In this document: piece by piece, positions 1 to 10,570 of the stretch
Layout of the letters: every line of letters begins with the position of its first letter
Position numbering within the stretch: position 1 is the first letter of the stretch
Assembly: GCF_019837165.1 (NCBI RefSeq)
Contig: NZ_JAGYHC010000001.1
Coordinates: 930,001 to 994,000 of the forward strand
DNA length: 64,000 nt
Reading direction: 5' to 3'
Origin: Virgibacillus sp. NKC19-3
Lineage (GTDB): Bacteria > Bacillota > Bacilli > Bacillales > Amphibacillaceae
Made by a program: the position numbers and the translations under genes
Notes under the pieces: generated by a model
The model's database searches: none
Told to the model about the DNA's origin: nothing
Seen by the model: the letters and a program-made list of their open reading frames with translations, nothing else

Positions 1-797
1 TAACATGGGAATCGATTGATGCCATCGCTGTTACGGAAGGTCCGGGTCTCGTAGGAGCATTACTTGTCGGCGTCAATGCTGCAAAGGGCGCAGCTTTCGC
101 AAAGCAAAAACCCCTAGTCGGTGTACATCACATCGCTGGACATATTTACGCAAATCGACTGGAACAGGAATTTGAGTTTCCACTACTTGCGCTAATCGTC
201 TCGGGAGGTCATACAGAGCTTGTCTTGATGCGGGATCATGGGAATTATGAATTGATTGGCGAAACACGTGATGACGCGGCTGGAGAGGCTTATGATAAAG
301 TTGCTCGAATGCTTGATTTACCATATCCAGGTGGTCCGGGGATTGATCGTTTAGCTGCCGAGGGGGAGGAAAGTATAACATTTCCACGGGCATGGTTAGA
401 CGAGGGAAGTTATGATTTTAGTTTTAGTGGACTAAAGTCTTCCGTTATTAATACGATCCACAATGGGAAGCAGCGTGGCGATGAATTAAAAGCAGCGGAC
501 ATTGCCGCTAGTTTTCAGGCAAGTGTCGTCGATGTATTGACAGCAAAAACCGTAAAAGCAGCGAAAGCACATAACGTGAAACAAGTCATTGTTGCTGGTG
601 GTGTAGCTGCAAATAAAGGTTTGAGAACCGCTATGGAAGAGCAATTTGCCCGAGCGGAAATACCACTGTTAATTCCGCCATTGCAATTATGTACGGATAA
701 TGCGGCAATGATTGCTGCTGCTGGAGCGGTTGCTTACGAACAGGAAAAACGATCAGAACTGGATCTTAATGCACATGCTTCTTTGGAATTACATTAA
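1..797 (+). CDS. tsaD: tRNA N6-threonylcarbamoyladenosine transferase TsaD (5' partial)
   Basis: TsaD (old name Gcp) transfers the threonylcarbamoyl group from threonylcarbamoyl-AMP to A37 of ANN-decoding tRNAs, working with TsaB and TsaE in the cytoplasm. The reading frame is open from the first base (codons begin at position 3), so the N-terminus lies outside the window; about 264 residues are present. Visible family motifs are the [14 protein letters not shown] stretch, the [10 protein letters not shown] metal-binding histidine motif, the SGGHTEL phosphate loop, GEARDDAAGE-like [14 protein letters not shown], and the C-terminal [12 protein letters not shown] and CTDNAAMI segments. The order with ydiF, rex and groEL downstream matches Bacillus subtilis gcp. 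The family assignment is essentially certain; only the start is missing. Confidence 0.97.
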   Translation, partial: TWESIDAIAVTEGPGLVGALLVGVNAAKGAAFAKQKPLVGVHHIAGHIYANRLEQEFEFPLLALIVSGGHTELVLMRDHGNYELIGETRDDAAGEAYDKVARMLDLPYPGGPGIDRLAAEGEESITFPRAWLDEGSYDFSFSGLKSSVINTIHNGKQRGDELKAADIAASFQASVVDVLTAKTVKAAKAHNVKQVIVAGGVAANKGLRTAMEEQFARAEIPLLIPPLQLCTDNAAMIAAAGAVAYEQEKRSELDLNAHASLELH

Positions 798-801
798 CAA
801 G

Positions 802-963
802 TTATTCACATCCCTGTGGATGAAAATGATGAAACCTGCTGGGATTAGGGTGGATTTGTGGATGAAAAATGTGGGTAAAATCTAGAAATGATGTGGACAA
901 TGTGCATAACTTTGTTAACAACTGACGTTAAGGCTATTTTTAATGAAGTAGGCCTGTGGATTA
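802..963. promoter_or_regulatory. DnaA-box cluster downstream of tsaD
   Basis: The 217-bp gap between tsaD and the next gene holds at least six matches or near matches to the DnaA box TTATNCACA: TTATTCACA at 802-810, and on the other strand TGTGGATGA at 815 and 857, TGTGGGTAA at 870, TGTGGACAA at 892, TGTGCATAA at 901 (a perfect reverse box) and TGTGGATTA at 955. In B. subtilis the gcp-ydiF intergenic region is one of the known chromosomal DnaA-box clusters that bind DnaA away from oriC and damp replication initiation. Sequence, density and location all agree. A role in titrating DnaA is inferred from that homology. Confidence 0.75.
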
Positions 964-1014
964 CGAAAACTAATCAATGCTTGATGAAGCGAAAAGAAAT
1001 TTGGTGGTATTGCT

Positions 1015-2184
1015 ATGTCTAAAAGGCAATCTTATTATATACAAAGTGATTTTATATTTTTATTTATATTATTTGCTTGTTTTAGTTTACTTGCGATATA
1101 TAATGTACAGCAGCTCGAACAAAATGAGGGGAGTAATTTTGTTCTTCAGCAGGTCTTCTGGTTTAGTATCGGTGCTTGTTTTGTAGCTGCCATTCAATTC
1201 ATTGATATGGACCAACTATATAAGGCAAGCATTTTTATCTACGGGCTCGGCGTGCTCGTTCTTGCTGTATTGTTAGTGAGTCCGAATAGTATTGCGCAAC
1301 CGGTTAATGGTGCTAAAAGCTGGTTCCAGTTATTTGGTGTTTCCATGCAACCTGCTGAATTTGCCAAGATTTCTACCATTATATTCTTGGCAGCGACGAT
1401 AAGTAGGCATAAAACAAAATTTGAAGTAAATACATTGAAAACAGATGGCTATTTATTGCTCAAATTACTTGCGATTACGGCTATCCCGGTTGCCTTGATT
1501 ATGAAGCAGCCTGATTTCGGAACAGCGATGGTTTATTTATTTATTGTGGGTGTCATTATTATTTTATCCGGAATCGACTGGAAGATCATTGCAACGTTAA
1601 TTATTGGTAGTTTAGCAGTTATTGCTGCAGCTTTTACATTTGTTATTCAATTTCCTGAACTATCTGCGGAGGTTGGAATTGAGCCTTATCAGGTGGATAG
1701 GATATTGACCTGGTTTGACCCGACACAGCCTGCAAGTGATGCTACCTGGCATTTTGATCAAGCCCATATGGGGTTGGGATCCGGAAATCTATTTGGCAAA
1801 GGCCTGGGTGGTTTGGAAGTACCATATCCAGAGGCACATACGGATTTCATCTTTTCTGTTATTGGGGAAAGCTTTGGATTTATAGGGAGTGCCATTGTCA
1901 TCTTCTTGTATTTTATGCTGTTATATAAGCTGATTACGCTAGGTTTAAATACATTCAAATATTCGCCGTTTGCTGCATATCTTTGTTTTGGCTATTTCAG
2001 TTTAATGCTGGTACATGTATTTCAAAATATAGGTATGACAATTGGTATTATGCCGGTTACCGGTATTCCGCTACTACTAATCAGCTATGGCGGTAGTTCT
2101 GTTTTATCCACCATGCTTGGGTATGGAGTTGTCTACCGCGTAGCAGTGGAACACACAATACAAAGTGATTATCTTTTTAAATAG
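1015..2184 (+). CDS. FtsW/RodA/SpoVE-family (SEDS) membrane protein
   Basis: SEDS proteins are polytopic peptidoglycan glycosyltransferases that work with a class B PBP in elongation, division or sporulation. This 389-residue protein is strongly hydrophobic with about ten membrane segments. It carries the family hallmarks: the QPAEFAKI motif near residue 117, KQPDFGTAMV near 164, the extracellular loop ending GLGGLEVPYPEAHTDFIFSVIGE (with the usual HTDFIF), and GIPLLLISYGGSS near the C-terminus. It looks closest to the RodA branch (length about 390, PYPEAHTD loop), but FtsW/RodA/SpoVE cannot be separated safely by eye. The ATG at 1015 follows a weak GGTGG-type ribosome site. It stands alone behind the DnaA-box cluster and ends at a terminator shared with ydiF. 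Confidence 0.9.
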   Translation: MSKRQSYYIQSDFIFLFILFACFSLLAIYNVQQLEQNEGSNFVLQQVFWFSIGACFVAAIQFIDMDQLYKASIFIYGLGVLVLAVLLVSPNSIAQPVNGAKSWFQLFGVSMQPAEFAKISTIIFLAATISRHKTKFEVNTLKTDGYLLLKLLAITAIPVALIMKQPDFGTAMVYLFIVGVIIILSGIDWKIIATLIIGSLAVIAAAFTFVIQFPELSAEVGIEPYQVDRILTWFDPTQPASDATWHFDQAHMGLGSGNLFGKGLGGLEVPYPEAHTDFIFSVIGESFGFIGSAIVIFLYFMLLYKLITLGLNTFKYSPFAAYLCFGYFSLMLVHVFQNIGMTIGIMPVTGIPLLLISYGGSSVLSTMLGYGVVYRVAVEHTIQSDYLFK

Positions 2185-2250
2185 GAACAAAGGCAACTAA
2201 GTTATACACAACTCACAAATTTTATAATTTCCTAGACGAGAACAAGAGGA

Positions 2251-2281
2251 GGCCACATAATAAAAATCATGTGGCCTTTTT
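2251..2281. terminator. Bidirectional terminator between SEDS gene and ydiF
   Basis: Perfect 8-bp arms GGCCACAT (2251-2258) and ATGTGGCC (2269-2276) are followed by a T tract. The site lies between two convergent genes, so it can serve both. Confidence 0.85.
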
Positions 2282-2284
2282 ACG

Positions 2285-4207
2285 TTAGTCTTCCTGCAGT
2301 GCGGTCCATTCTTCTATTAGCGGATCAACTTGCTGTTTAAGCTCACTTGTTTGTTTGGTGAGCTCCAGTGCTTTTTCATGATCCTGGTAGTTCTCTGGTT
2401 CGGTCATTTTTTCTTCCAGTTTGGTAATTTCGAGTTCCAGGTTTTCAATGGTTTCTTCAAGTTCAGTGATACGGCGCTGTTTTTTCCTTTCTTCCCGCTG
2501 CGTTTGTTTATCTTCTTGAAAGCTCCGTTTCTTCTGTTCGGTTTTCTGGACAGTTTCCTCTGTTTGCTGAAGTCTGGCTATTTCCGCTTCTTCTTGCTTC
2601 TTTTCTATATAATAATCATAATCTCCCAAATAGATGGTTACACCACGGGAGAGCATTTCGACAACTTGATCTGTTATTTTGTTAATAAAATAACGGTCAT
2701 GGGATACAAAAATGATGGTCCCTGGAAAATCAATCAAAGCTGCTTCCAGAACTTCTTTACTATCAATGTCTAGGTGATTTGTCGGTTCATCCAAAATTAA
2801 GAGATTCGCTTTTTGCATCATTAATTTAGCTAACGCAAGACGTGCCTTCTCCCCACCGCTTAGGGAATGAACAAGTTTTAGCACATCATCACCGGAAAAC
2901 AAGAAATTTCCTAAAACGGTTCGAATATCCTTCTCATCAACATTTGGATAATCGTCCCATAACTCATGCAGGACTGTCTTGGAAGAGGATAAATTTGCCT
3001 GCTCCTGATCATAATATCCGATTTGCACATTCGTCCCTGGTTGGATGTGGCCACTGGTAGGTTTCACGCTTCCTACAATTGCTTTAAGCAAGGTTGTCTT
3101 CCCAACACCATTAGGACCGATCAAGGCAATTCGCTCCCCCCGGTTTACATGTAAGGTCACATTGGAAAACAAATCATTACTTTCTTCCTCATAACGAAAT
3201 GTTAGATCGTCTATTTTTAAGACATCATTGCCGCTTTGTCTATGAATTTGGAAAGAGAAGTTAGCAGAGGCTTCTTGGCCCAATGGTTTATCCATTTTTT
3301 CCATTTTCTGCAGTTGTTTTCTTCGGCTTTGTGCACGTTTGGTTGTTGATGCACGCGCAATGTTACGCTGGATGAAATCTTCCATCCTGTTAATCTCAGT
3401 TTGCTGTTTCTCGTATTCCTGTAATTCTTTTTCATAATCAATCGCTTTTTGCTCTAGGTATTTACTGTAGCTTCCATGATATTTCTTCGTTTTATGACGT
3501 GAAATTTCATAAATAATAGCTACTGTTTTATCGAGAAAATAACGATCGTGAGAAACGATTACTACTGCGCCGGGATAGCTCATAAGATAATTTTCCAACC
3601 ATCCAAGTGTATCAATATCCAAATGGTTTGTTGGTTCATCCAATAGGAGAAGGTCCGGTTTTTTTAGTAAAAGCTGTCCTAAAGCAAGACGCGTTTTTTG
3701 CCCGCCGCTAAGTTCATTTATAGGCGTGTTATAATCATAATCCTGAAAATTCAAGCCGGTCAGCACTGCCTTTATATCTGCTTCATAGGTGTACCCGCCC
3801 TTGTTTTGAAAAGCTTGCTGCAGGTTATCATAGTCTTGCAAGAGTTTTTCATAATGCGCATCCGAAAGTGCTGATGCCTGTTCCATTTTCTTTTCCATCG
3901 CCCGCAGTTCCTGCTCCATTTCGGTTAGCTGCTGAAATACATCAGCCATTTCATCCCAGATTGTTTGGACGGAATCTAAAGCGGTATGTTGCGATAAATA
4001 TCCGATTGTAAGATTTTTGGGTTTAAATAATTCCCCTTCATCATAGGTTAGTTCCCCAGACATGATTTTTAATAATGTTGATTTACCCGAACCGTTTCTA
4101 CCAACGATTGCTATTCGATCATTACTTTTCACTTCAAGTTTTACATTTGATAAAATTTCATCAGCTCCGAAAGATTTCGAGAGCTCATTTAATTGCATTA
4201 CGATCAT
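2285..4207 (-). CDS. ydiF: ABC-F family ATPase YdiF-like
   Basis: Soluble ABC-F protein with two ABC domains and no membrane segments; members act on the ribosome (translation factors or antibiotic protection). The 640 residues contain Walker A GRNGSGKST near 36-44, signature LSGGQKTRL, Walker B LLLLDEPTNHLD, a charged inter-domain linker with RASTTKRAQSRRKQL (the P-site tRNA interaction motif region), then Walker A GPNGVGKTT, signature LSGGEKARL and LLILDEPTNHLD. A highly charged coiled-coil tail follows from about residue 550. Length and position next to rex match B. subtilis YdiF. The start at 4207 sits 5-7 bases after a GAGGTGAG site; a second ATG three codons on is possible. Its exact ribosomal role is not evident from sequence. 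Confidence 0.93.
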   Translation of the reverse strand: MIVMQLNELSKSFGADEILSNVKLEVKSNDRIAIVGRNGSGKSTLLKIMSGELTYDEGELFKPKNLTIGYLSQHTALDSVQTIWDEMADVFQQLTEMEQELRAMEKKMEQASALSDAHYEKLLQDYDNLQQAFQNKGGYTYEADIKAVLTGLNFQDYDYNTPINELSGGQKTRLALGQLLLKKPDLLLLDEPTNHLDIDTLGWLENYLMSYPGAVVIVSHDRYFLDKTVAIIYEISRHKTKKYHGSYSKYLEQKAIDYEKELQEYEKQQTEINRMEDFIQRNIARASTTKRAQSRRKQLQKMEKMDKPLGQEASANFSFQIHRQSGNDVLKIDDLTFRYEEESNDLFSNVTLHVNRGERIALIGPNGVGKTTLLKAIVGSVKPTSGHIQPGTNVQIGYYDQEQANLSSSKTVLHELWDDYPNVDEKDIRTVLGNFLFSGDDVLKLVHSLSGGEKARLALAKLMMQKANLLILDEPTNHLDIDSKEVLEAALIDFPGTIIFVSHDRYFINKITDQVVEMLSRGVTIYLGDYDYYIEKKQEEAEIARLQQTEETVQKTEQKKRSFQEDKQTQREERKKQRRITELEETIENLELEITKLEEKMTEPENYQDHEKALELTKQTSELKQQVDPLIEEWTALQED

Positions 4208-4260
4208 CTTCTCACCTCATCCCTCCTAGTGTATCGTATTGGGAATTAAGCTCGCAACAA

Positions 4261-4278
4261 TTGTGAAATTAATCACGA
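4261..4278. promoter_or_regulatory. Rex operator (ROP) between ydiF and rex
   Basis: TTGTGAAATTAATCACGA fits the Rex consensus TTGTGAA-N4-TTCACAA at 12 of 14 defined positions. It lies about 20-25 bp upstream of an extended -10 (TGCTAAAAT, 4295-4303) that would serve rex, and also in front of the divergent ydiF. Autoregulation of rex is therefore likely; Rex releases DNA when NADH/NAD+ rises. Confidence 0.7.
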
Positions 4279-4340
4279 CTTTCTCTTACTTTTCTGCTAA
4301 AATAGGGGATAGATAATTTCGAATGAAGAGAGGAATAATA

Positions 4341-4991
4341 ATGGATCAAAATAAGATACCACAGGCAACAGCGAAGCGTTTACCTTTATATTATCGTTTT
4401 TTAAACAATTTAAACCATCAAGGGAAATCACGCGTTTCTTCAAAGGAACTTAGTGAGGCGGTAAAAGTAGACTCAGCAACCATACGAAGAGACTTCTCCT
4501 ATTTTGGTGCATTAGGTAAAAAAGGCTACGGCTACAATATAGAATATTTGCTTGGATTTTTCCGTAAGACATTGGATCAAGATGAGGTGACGGATGTAGC
4601 TTTAATTGGTGTAGGGAATTTAGGAACGGCTTTTTTACATTATAATTTTATGAAAAACAACAATATCCGGATTAAAATGGCTTTTGATACAGACAGAGAT
4701 AAAGCGGGGACAGATATTGGCGGTGTGCCCATTCATCATATAGATGATTTGGAAACGAAAATGGAGGATATCCAAGTTGTGATTTTAACCATACCCGCAA
4801 GTGAAGCCGAGTTGATTACAGGACGATTAGTGGAAAAAGGAATAAAGGGAATTCTTAATTTTACACCTGCACGCCTGACGGTACCACCTTACATTCGCGT
4901 ACATCATATTGATCTGGCTGTTGAGTTACAGGCGCTGGTTTACTTCTTGAAGCATTATCCTTTGGAGAACGATAGCGAAGAGGGATTTTAA
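4341..4991 (+). CDS. rex: Redox-sensing transcriptional repressor Rex
   Basis: Rex senses the NADH/NAD+ ratio and represses anaerobic and fermentative genes. The 216-residue product begins with the winged-helix half ([48 protein letters not shown]) and continues with a Rossmann NAD(H)-binding domain ([13 protein letters not shown] near residue 85-98, FDTDRDKAG). The C-terminal FTPARLTVP and [16 protein letters not shown] segments are characteristic of the domain-swapped dimer helix. I chose the ATG at 4341, behind AGAGAGGA, because it reproduces the normal N-terminus and length; an upstream ATG at 4323 lacks a ribosome site. A Rex operator precedes the gene. A plausible target within the window would be an anaerobic gene such as nrdD, but no Rex site was seen there. 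Confidence 0.96.
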   Translation: MDQNKIPQATAKRLPLYYRFLNNLNHQGKSRVSSKELSEAVKVDSATIRRDFSYFGALGKKGYGYNIEYLLGFFRKTLDQDEVTDVALIGVGNLGTAFLHYNFMKNNNIRIKMAFDTDRDKAGTDIGGVPIHHIDDLETKMEDIQVVILTIPASEAELITGRLVEKGIKGILNFTPARLTVPPYIRVHHIDLAVELQALVYFLKHYPLENDSEEGF

Positions 4992-5145
4992 GCGGAAGAG
5001 TGGTGCCATATCGATCGAGTAGAGCATTGAAACGATCGAGCGTCCTGCAAACGAAATCTCGTATTTTACACACCAATAGGGATACAAATCAATGGATTCG
5101 TATCCCTGGATAAAATCTTAAAATGCTGAATCTACGTGTTCTCTG

Positions 5146-5322
5146 TTACTTCTTATTCTTCGAGCGAAAATGGTCGGATATCATTTTAAATCCTACGCCG
5201 AAATCAAGTGTAGCAACAACTGCGAAAATGAGACTTGTTAAATCCCATGTTGAATCGCCATAATGAATGGCAAGATATATGAAGCCAATACCCATGGCAA
5301 AGTAAATGATTGCCATACCCAT
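5146..5322 (-). CDS. ydiK: YdiK-like small membrane protein (DUF4305)
   Basis: A 58-residue, two-segment membrane protein. It begins MGMAIIYFAMGIGFIYLAI, has a short polar turn (HYGDSTWDLTS) and a second hydrophobic segment (LIFAVVATLDFGVGFKM), and ends in a basic tail (HFRSKNKK). The start at 5322 has an excellent AGGAGG site that sits inside the last codons of ydiL, and the two genes are only 3 bp apart, so translation is probably coupled. B. subtilis has ydiK (DUF4305, about 63 residues) at exactly this place between rex/tat and ydiL. The function of the family is unknown. Confidence 0.8.
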   Translation of the reverse strand: MGMAIIYFAMGIGFIYLAIHYGDSTWDLTSLIFAVVATLDFGVGFKMISDHFRSKNKK

Positions 5323-5325
5323 AAG

Positions 5326-6039
5326 TTAACCTCCTAAAAAGATCATCTGCATCTGTTCAAGTTCTTGCTGCATACGCTCCAAGTCTTCCGGATCCACTCC
5401 GAATTGTACGATCACGACAATCGTATTCATTGCCGCGTGTACGATAATGGGTACAAGAATTCGCTTGGTCTGCACGTAGAGAAATGCAAAGACAAATCCC
5501 ATGGAAGCGTAAACCAGGAGGTGTGTAGGATCTAAATGAATGATCCCGAATATTAAAGCAGACAACAATGCCGCGATAAAGAAGTTCGTCTTCGCATAAA
5601 ATTGGCCAAAAATAATTTTACGAAAGATAATTTCTTCTAGTACAGGTGCTATTATCGCAGGGATAATCATGAAAATTGGCAAAGCACGTGCAATATCCAT
5701 GATTTGTTGTGTATTCTCCGAACCCGGGTCGATTCCAAGCAGATACGTTTCAATTGCAGCAGCAATACTCTGGGCGAAGAAAGCCATAAATACTCCCAGT
5801 ATGCACCACCCAATTATCGCTACGGTGGATGCGGCATTACGCGCATTTCCGGCTTTCATATCAGGCCTTAATAAGACAAGCACAATTACAAGTGCCAAGA
5901 CAAAACTTATAATTGACCAATAAATACTAGCCTGGACATAACTTATAGGGAGAAGTATGTACAGAATCGGCGCAAAAATAAGACCGGAAAACTGCATAAT
6001 GAGATAGGTAACAATGATCCACCAATATCGTTTAGGCAA
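5326..6039 (-). CDS. ydiL: CPBP-family intramembrane metalloprotease YdiL-like
   Basis: CPBP (Abi) family membrane protein of 237 residues with about six to seven membrane segments. The three family motifs are present: EEIIFR near residues 134-139 (the paired glutamates and arginine), FGIIHLD near 163-169 (FxxxH), and a late HAAMNT. These residues form the predicted active site of intramembrane glutamic endopeptidases. The start is TTG at 6039, placed about 9 bases after an AAAGGAGT site; no ATG fits. It heads a two-gene unit with ydiK and lies divergent from groES, as in B. subtilis. The natural substrate is unknown. Confidence 0.9.
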   Translation of the reverse strand: MPKRYWWIIVTYLIMQFSGLIFAPILYILLPISYVQASIYWSIISFVLALVIVLVLLRPDMKAGNARNAASTVAIIGWCILGVFMAFFAQSIAAAIETYLLGIDPGSENTQQIMDIARALPIFMIIPAIIAPVLEEIIFRKIIFGQFYAKTNFFIAALLSALIFGIIHLDPTHLLVYASMGFVFAFLYVQTKRILVPIIVHAAMNTIVVIVQFGVDPEDLERMQQELEQMQMIFLGG

Positions 6040-6260
6040 AATATAACGACTCCTTTTAAAATATATGTACTACTAGTGTATGTCTCACCGAAAGATCTAT
6101 TTACAATCATACATTTTAACACAATTTTCCCCCGGGTAATAACAGAATGTCTCAAGCCTCCGAAGAATTCCCTCCGAAAAAGTGCCTGTGGGCGCCACCT
6201 CACCACCTGCAATTTGTCGAACTTTGTCGCACTAAACTAAAAATTACTTTTACATTATAC

Positions 6261-6289
6261 TTGCATTTTTAAGCTGAATTATTTATCAT
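6261..6289 (+). promoter_or_regulatory. SigA-type promoter of groES-groEL
   Basis: TTGCAT (6261-6266) and TATCAT (6284-6289) with a 17-bp spacer. Transcription would start at the left edge of the CIRCE element, the usual arrangement for HrcA control. The rest of the 327-bp gap between ydiL and groES shows nothing else I can name. Confidence 0.7.
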
Positions 6290-6300
6290 ATAAATTGGGA

Positions 6301-6327
6301 TTAGCACTCGGGTCATTAGAGTGCTAA
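6301..6327. promoter_or_regulatory. CIRCE element (HrcA operator)
   Basis: Perfect inverted repeat TTAGCACTC - 9 bases - GAGTGCTAA upstream of groES. HrcA binds CIRCE and represses class I heat-shock genes; GroEL itself helps HrcA fold, giving feedback. Confidence 0.98.
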
Positions 6328-6342
6328 CATGAACAAAATTGA

Positions 6343-8340
<1,998 letters not shown>

Positions 8341-8440
8341 ATCATCGCCCATAAACCTTGATTTAACAAGGATTTAGGCTTTTTATAAAAGGCGAATTCA
8401 TGAAAAACTAACATTTTATGATTAAAATTCGATTTTCGTT

Positions 8441-8479
8441 AAGTCGCATTCTCTTATGAGAGGGTGCGACTTTATTTTA
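8441..8479 (+). terminator. Rho-independent terminator
   Basis: AAGTCGCA (8441-8448) pairs with TGCGACTT (8465-8472), with further wobble pairing inward, then a T-rich tail. Confidence 0.8.
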
Positions 8480-8546
8480 TCGAAAACGCCTCAATACAAT
8501 AATGTGTTCAATTATGGAAGAGAAGATATTAAATAACATAATATTA

Positions 8547-8585
8547 GGAGTGCAAATAACAATAGCGTTGAGCACTCCTTTTTTC
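8547..8585 (+). terminator. Rho-independent terminator
   Basis: AGGAGTGC (8547-8554) pairs with GCACTCCT (8572-8579), followed by a run of T. Confidence 0.75.
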
Positions 8586-8894
8586 GTTGTTACACCACTT
8601 TTTATAGCGTGTTAACCCCTGAATTAATATTCTAATTAACAACACTTTTATTAAACGCACATAAATTTATGTACTAACGCTGATTGACTTGTGAAATGTG
8701 AATCAATTAGAATGTTGTTCATCGTTATTTGGAATGATAATCTCAAATCGTTTCTGATTTTTCTAGCAGTTTTGGGATGTTATGTTAAAATAGTTATATG
8801 GTATGTAGTTGTCTGTACTTAAACAAACGGGCCATTATGCGGAAAAAGGGAATGAAGTAGAATGTTATATATACATTTACCTATGAGGTGAACC

Positions 8895-9575
8895 ATGACT
8901 AAAATATTATCAAAAGACAGGTATCTACATACAAAGGTTTTATTTCATGTTTTAATAGCTGCAACAGGACTTATTAGTGTGCCATTACATATATTTTTTT
9001 CTCCAGAACCAAATGTATCTATTACAAAATTTACAATTCATTCTAATATCATTGTTACCATAATATTTATAGTTAGCACGTTCTTTCTTTTAGTAAAGAA
9101 AAAAGAAAGCAGTATGTTGGATTTATGTAAAAATGCAGCGCTTATATATATGATGGTAGTTTTATCAACTTACCACTTTGTCCTTGCTGGTGGTGGAGAG
9201 TACAGTGGGACTAGAATTATTACCAATTTCACATTACACTACTTAATTCCAATGTTTGTTTTACTAAACTGGCTCATTTTTGAAAAGAAAAAATGGTATA
9301 GTTACAAATCGATTGTCTTATGGTTAGCCTTCCCAATACTTTACGGTGCTTTATCATTAATAAGAGGAATGTATGATGGATTCTATCCTTATTTCTTTCT
9401 AAACCCAAATGGTCATATTCCTAATGGAGTTGGCAGCTATACAAATGTGGCTTTAGTTATTGTAGGTTTGACTTTCGTGTATTGCATACTTGGCTTTCTG
9501 CTAATATTAACGAATAGAGTTATTCTTAAATTTAAAAATGCAAAGGGGGCTGCAAATACTAAAAAGGTAATGTGA
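8895..9575 (+). CDS. Pr6Pr-family membrane protein
   Basis: A 226-residue integral membrane protein with about six hydrophobic segments. The conserved pattern TNFTLHYLIPMFVLLNWLIF, followed by an IRGMYDGFYPYFFLNP segment, matches the Pr6Pr family (distantly related to FAR-17a/AIG1-type membrane enzymes). The function of bacterial members is not established. The ATG at 8895 follows TGAGGTG. The gene is monocistronic and ends at a strong hairpin at 9614. It is the only intact gene of any size in the accessory stretch behind groEL. Confidence 0.65.
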   Translation: MTKILSKDRYLHTKVLFHVLIAATGLISVPLHIFFSPEPNVSITKFTIHSNIIVTIIFIVSTFFLLVKKKESSMLDLCKNAALIYMMVVLSTYHFVLAGGGEYSGTRIITNFTLHYLIPMFVLLNWLIFEKKKWYSYKSIVLWLAFPILYGALSLIRGMYDGFYPYFFLNPNGHIPNGVGSYTNVALVIVGLTFVYCILGFLLILTNRVILKFKNAKGAANTKKVM

Positions 9576-9613
9576 TTTGAATTAAATAAATAGAATCTCC
9601 CTATTCAGCAAAC

Positions 9614-9649
9614 GGGCGCCTATCTTGAAGATGGATTGGCGCCCTTTAT
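9614..9649 (+). terminator. Rho-independent terminator
   Basis: Perfect GGGCGCC (9614-9620) and GGCGCCC (9638-9644) arms followed by TTTATT. Confidence 0.85.
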
Positions 9650-9693
9650 TGAACAAAAGGGACATTTAATCGAATAAGAAAGAGGGAAGAAGT

Positions 9694-9890
9694 GTGAACA
9701 AAAAAGTAGTACGGATCTCTTAAGTGTAATAGTTCTCATTATCATAGCAATTCCGCTTGGATTTATTTATGTGCTTAACAATGGAAATCCTTACACAAAA
9801 TATATGGCAGATAAAAATAAGAGAGTGCGAACCTTTAAGTTAGATAATATTCTTGTAGTGGGACAAATTAAGCAAAAAGTGAGGGCTTAG
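9694..9890 (+). pseudogene. Degraded DUF3139-like small membrane protein gene
   Basis: A GTG at 9694 behind AGAGGGAAGA begins VNKKVVRI and then stops; shifting frame continues with LLSVIVLIIIAIPLGFIYVL, NNGNPYTKYMADK and a short tail ending at 9890. One membrane segment followed by the NGNPYTKYMADK pattern resembles the N-terminal part of DUF3139 proteins, which normally continue further. The frame break and shortened C-terminus suggest a dead gene. The family call rests on that pattern only. Confidence 0.45.
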
Positions 9891-9922
9891 GCAATGAACA
9901 ATCGCAGACTATTAACTCTTTT

Positions 9923-9979
9923 AAATGAACAAAAGTTCTTTACTTTTGACGGCATAAAGCAAAGAACTTTTGTTCATTT
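9923..9979. repeat. 19-bp perfect inverted repeat
   Basis: Arms at 9923-9941 and 9961-9979 are exact reverse complements, separated by 19 bases. There is no clear T tract on either side. It could form a strong hairpin at the 3' end of the adjacent genes or be a remnant of a small palindromic element. Confidence 0.7.
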
Positions 9980-10025
9980 CCGTGTGTACGGACGGCGTTA
10001 GTAAAAGTTTAAAGCAACGAAATTC

Positions 10026-10427
10026 TTATCTAACATCAAATCTGATAACTCCAGTAGTTGATACCGTTCCAGTCTCTACATCTCCATAGTATGTTCCGCG
10101 TAACATGTTAGTAAAAGTTCTAGTGTTGTCCGATTGTAACGGTTCAAGTGGAGTACACTTCCCAGATGATGCATTACATAAACGAACAAACGGAACAAAA
10201 GTGTTATCCTTCAAATCTTCTACAGTCACCGTAACGTCCCCGCCGCCAAAGGGTACAGTTAATTGACCATCCCACTGCCCATCTCCTGTTTTAAACTTGT
10301 ATGGCCCGAATACTTTCTGGGGTGTTACATCATCTTCGACACCGACCTCGGAAGCAAATGAGGTGCTTCCAAAAACAACAACAGACAAAACAATTACCAG
10401 AGCTGCAGACAATAAAGTTTTATACAT
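10026..10427 (-). CDS. Small exported protein of unknown function
   Basis: A 133-residue protein with a clear signal peptide: MYKTLLSAALVIVLSVVVFG, then a likely cleavage after TSFA/S near residue 24. The mature part is rich in beta-forming residues, contains two cysteines (CNASSGKC) that could form a disulfide, and a glycine-rich PFGGGDVTV. I do not recognise a family. The start at 10427 has an ideal AAAGGAGGTGAT site; an upstream in-frame ATG at 10451 overlaps that site and is less likely. It has no evident operon partner. Confidence 0.7.
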   Translation of the reverse strand: MYKTLLSAALVIVLSVVVFGSTSFASEVGVEDDVTPQKVFGPYKFKTGDGQWDGQLTVPFGGGDVTVTVEDLKDNTFVPFVRLCNASSGKCTPLEPLQSDNTRTFTNMLRGTYYGDVETGTVSTTGVIRFDVR

Positions 10428-10570
10428 ACGATCACCTCCTTTGTTTATCATTTAACTATATTGAAGGAATAAAATCAATAATGAAAATAATTTTATAATT
10501 AGTTTTTCAAAAAATAAAAAGTCCATGACTAGTCCTTTGAAAAAGGTGAAACACTGTGTAGTTCTTATTT

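Larger units (their letters stand above)
8341..8894. other. Intergenic region with stacked terminators after groEL
   Basis: No gene is visible in these 554 bp. It contains a weak hairpin (CCTTG/CAAGG, 8356-8371), two strong hairpins listed separately, and an AT-rich stretch from 8587 onward. A possible -10 (GTTAAAAT near 8783-8790) lies about 105 bp ahead of the next gene. The 75 bp between the two strong hairpins have no recognisable content. Confidence 0.5.

Noticed and set aside
977-1186. Open frame overlapping the start of the SEDS gene
   Set aside because: It is an out-of-frame shadow with low-complexity hydrophobic sequence; the SEDS frame has clear family motifs.
4861-5076. Minus-strand frame over the end of rex
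   Set aside because: Antisense to the conserved rex C-terminus, with no ribosome site.
8689-8707. TTGTGAAATGTGAATCAA as a second Rex site
   Set aside because: The right half does not match TTCACAA; only the left half fits.
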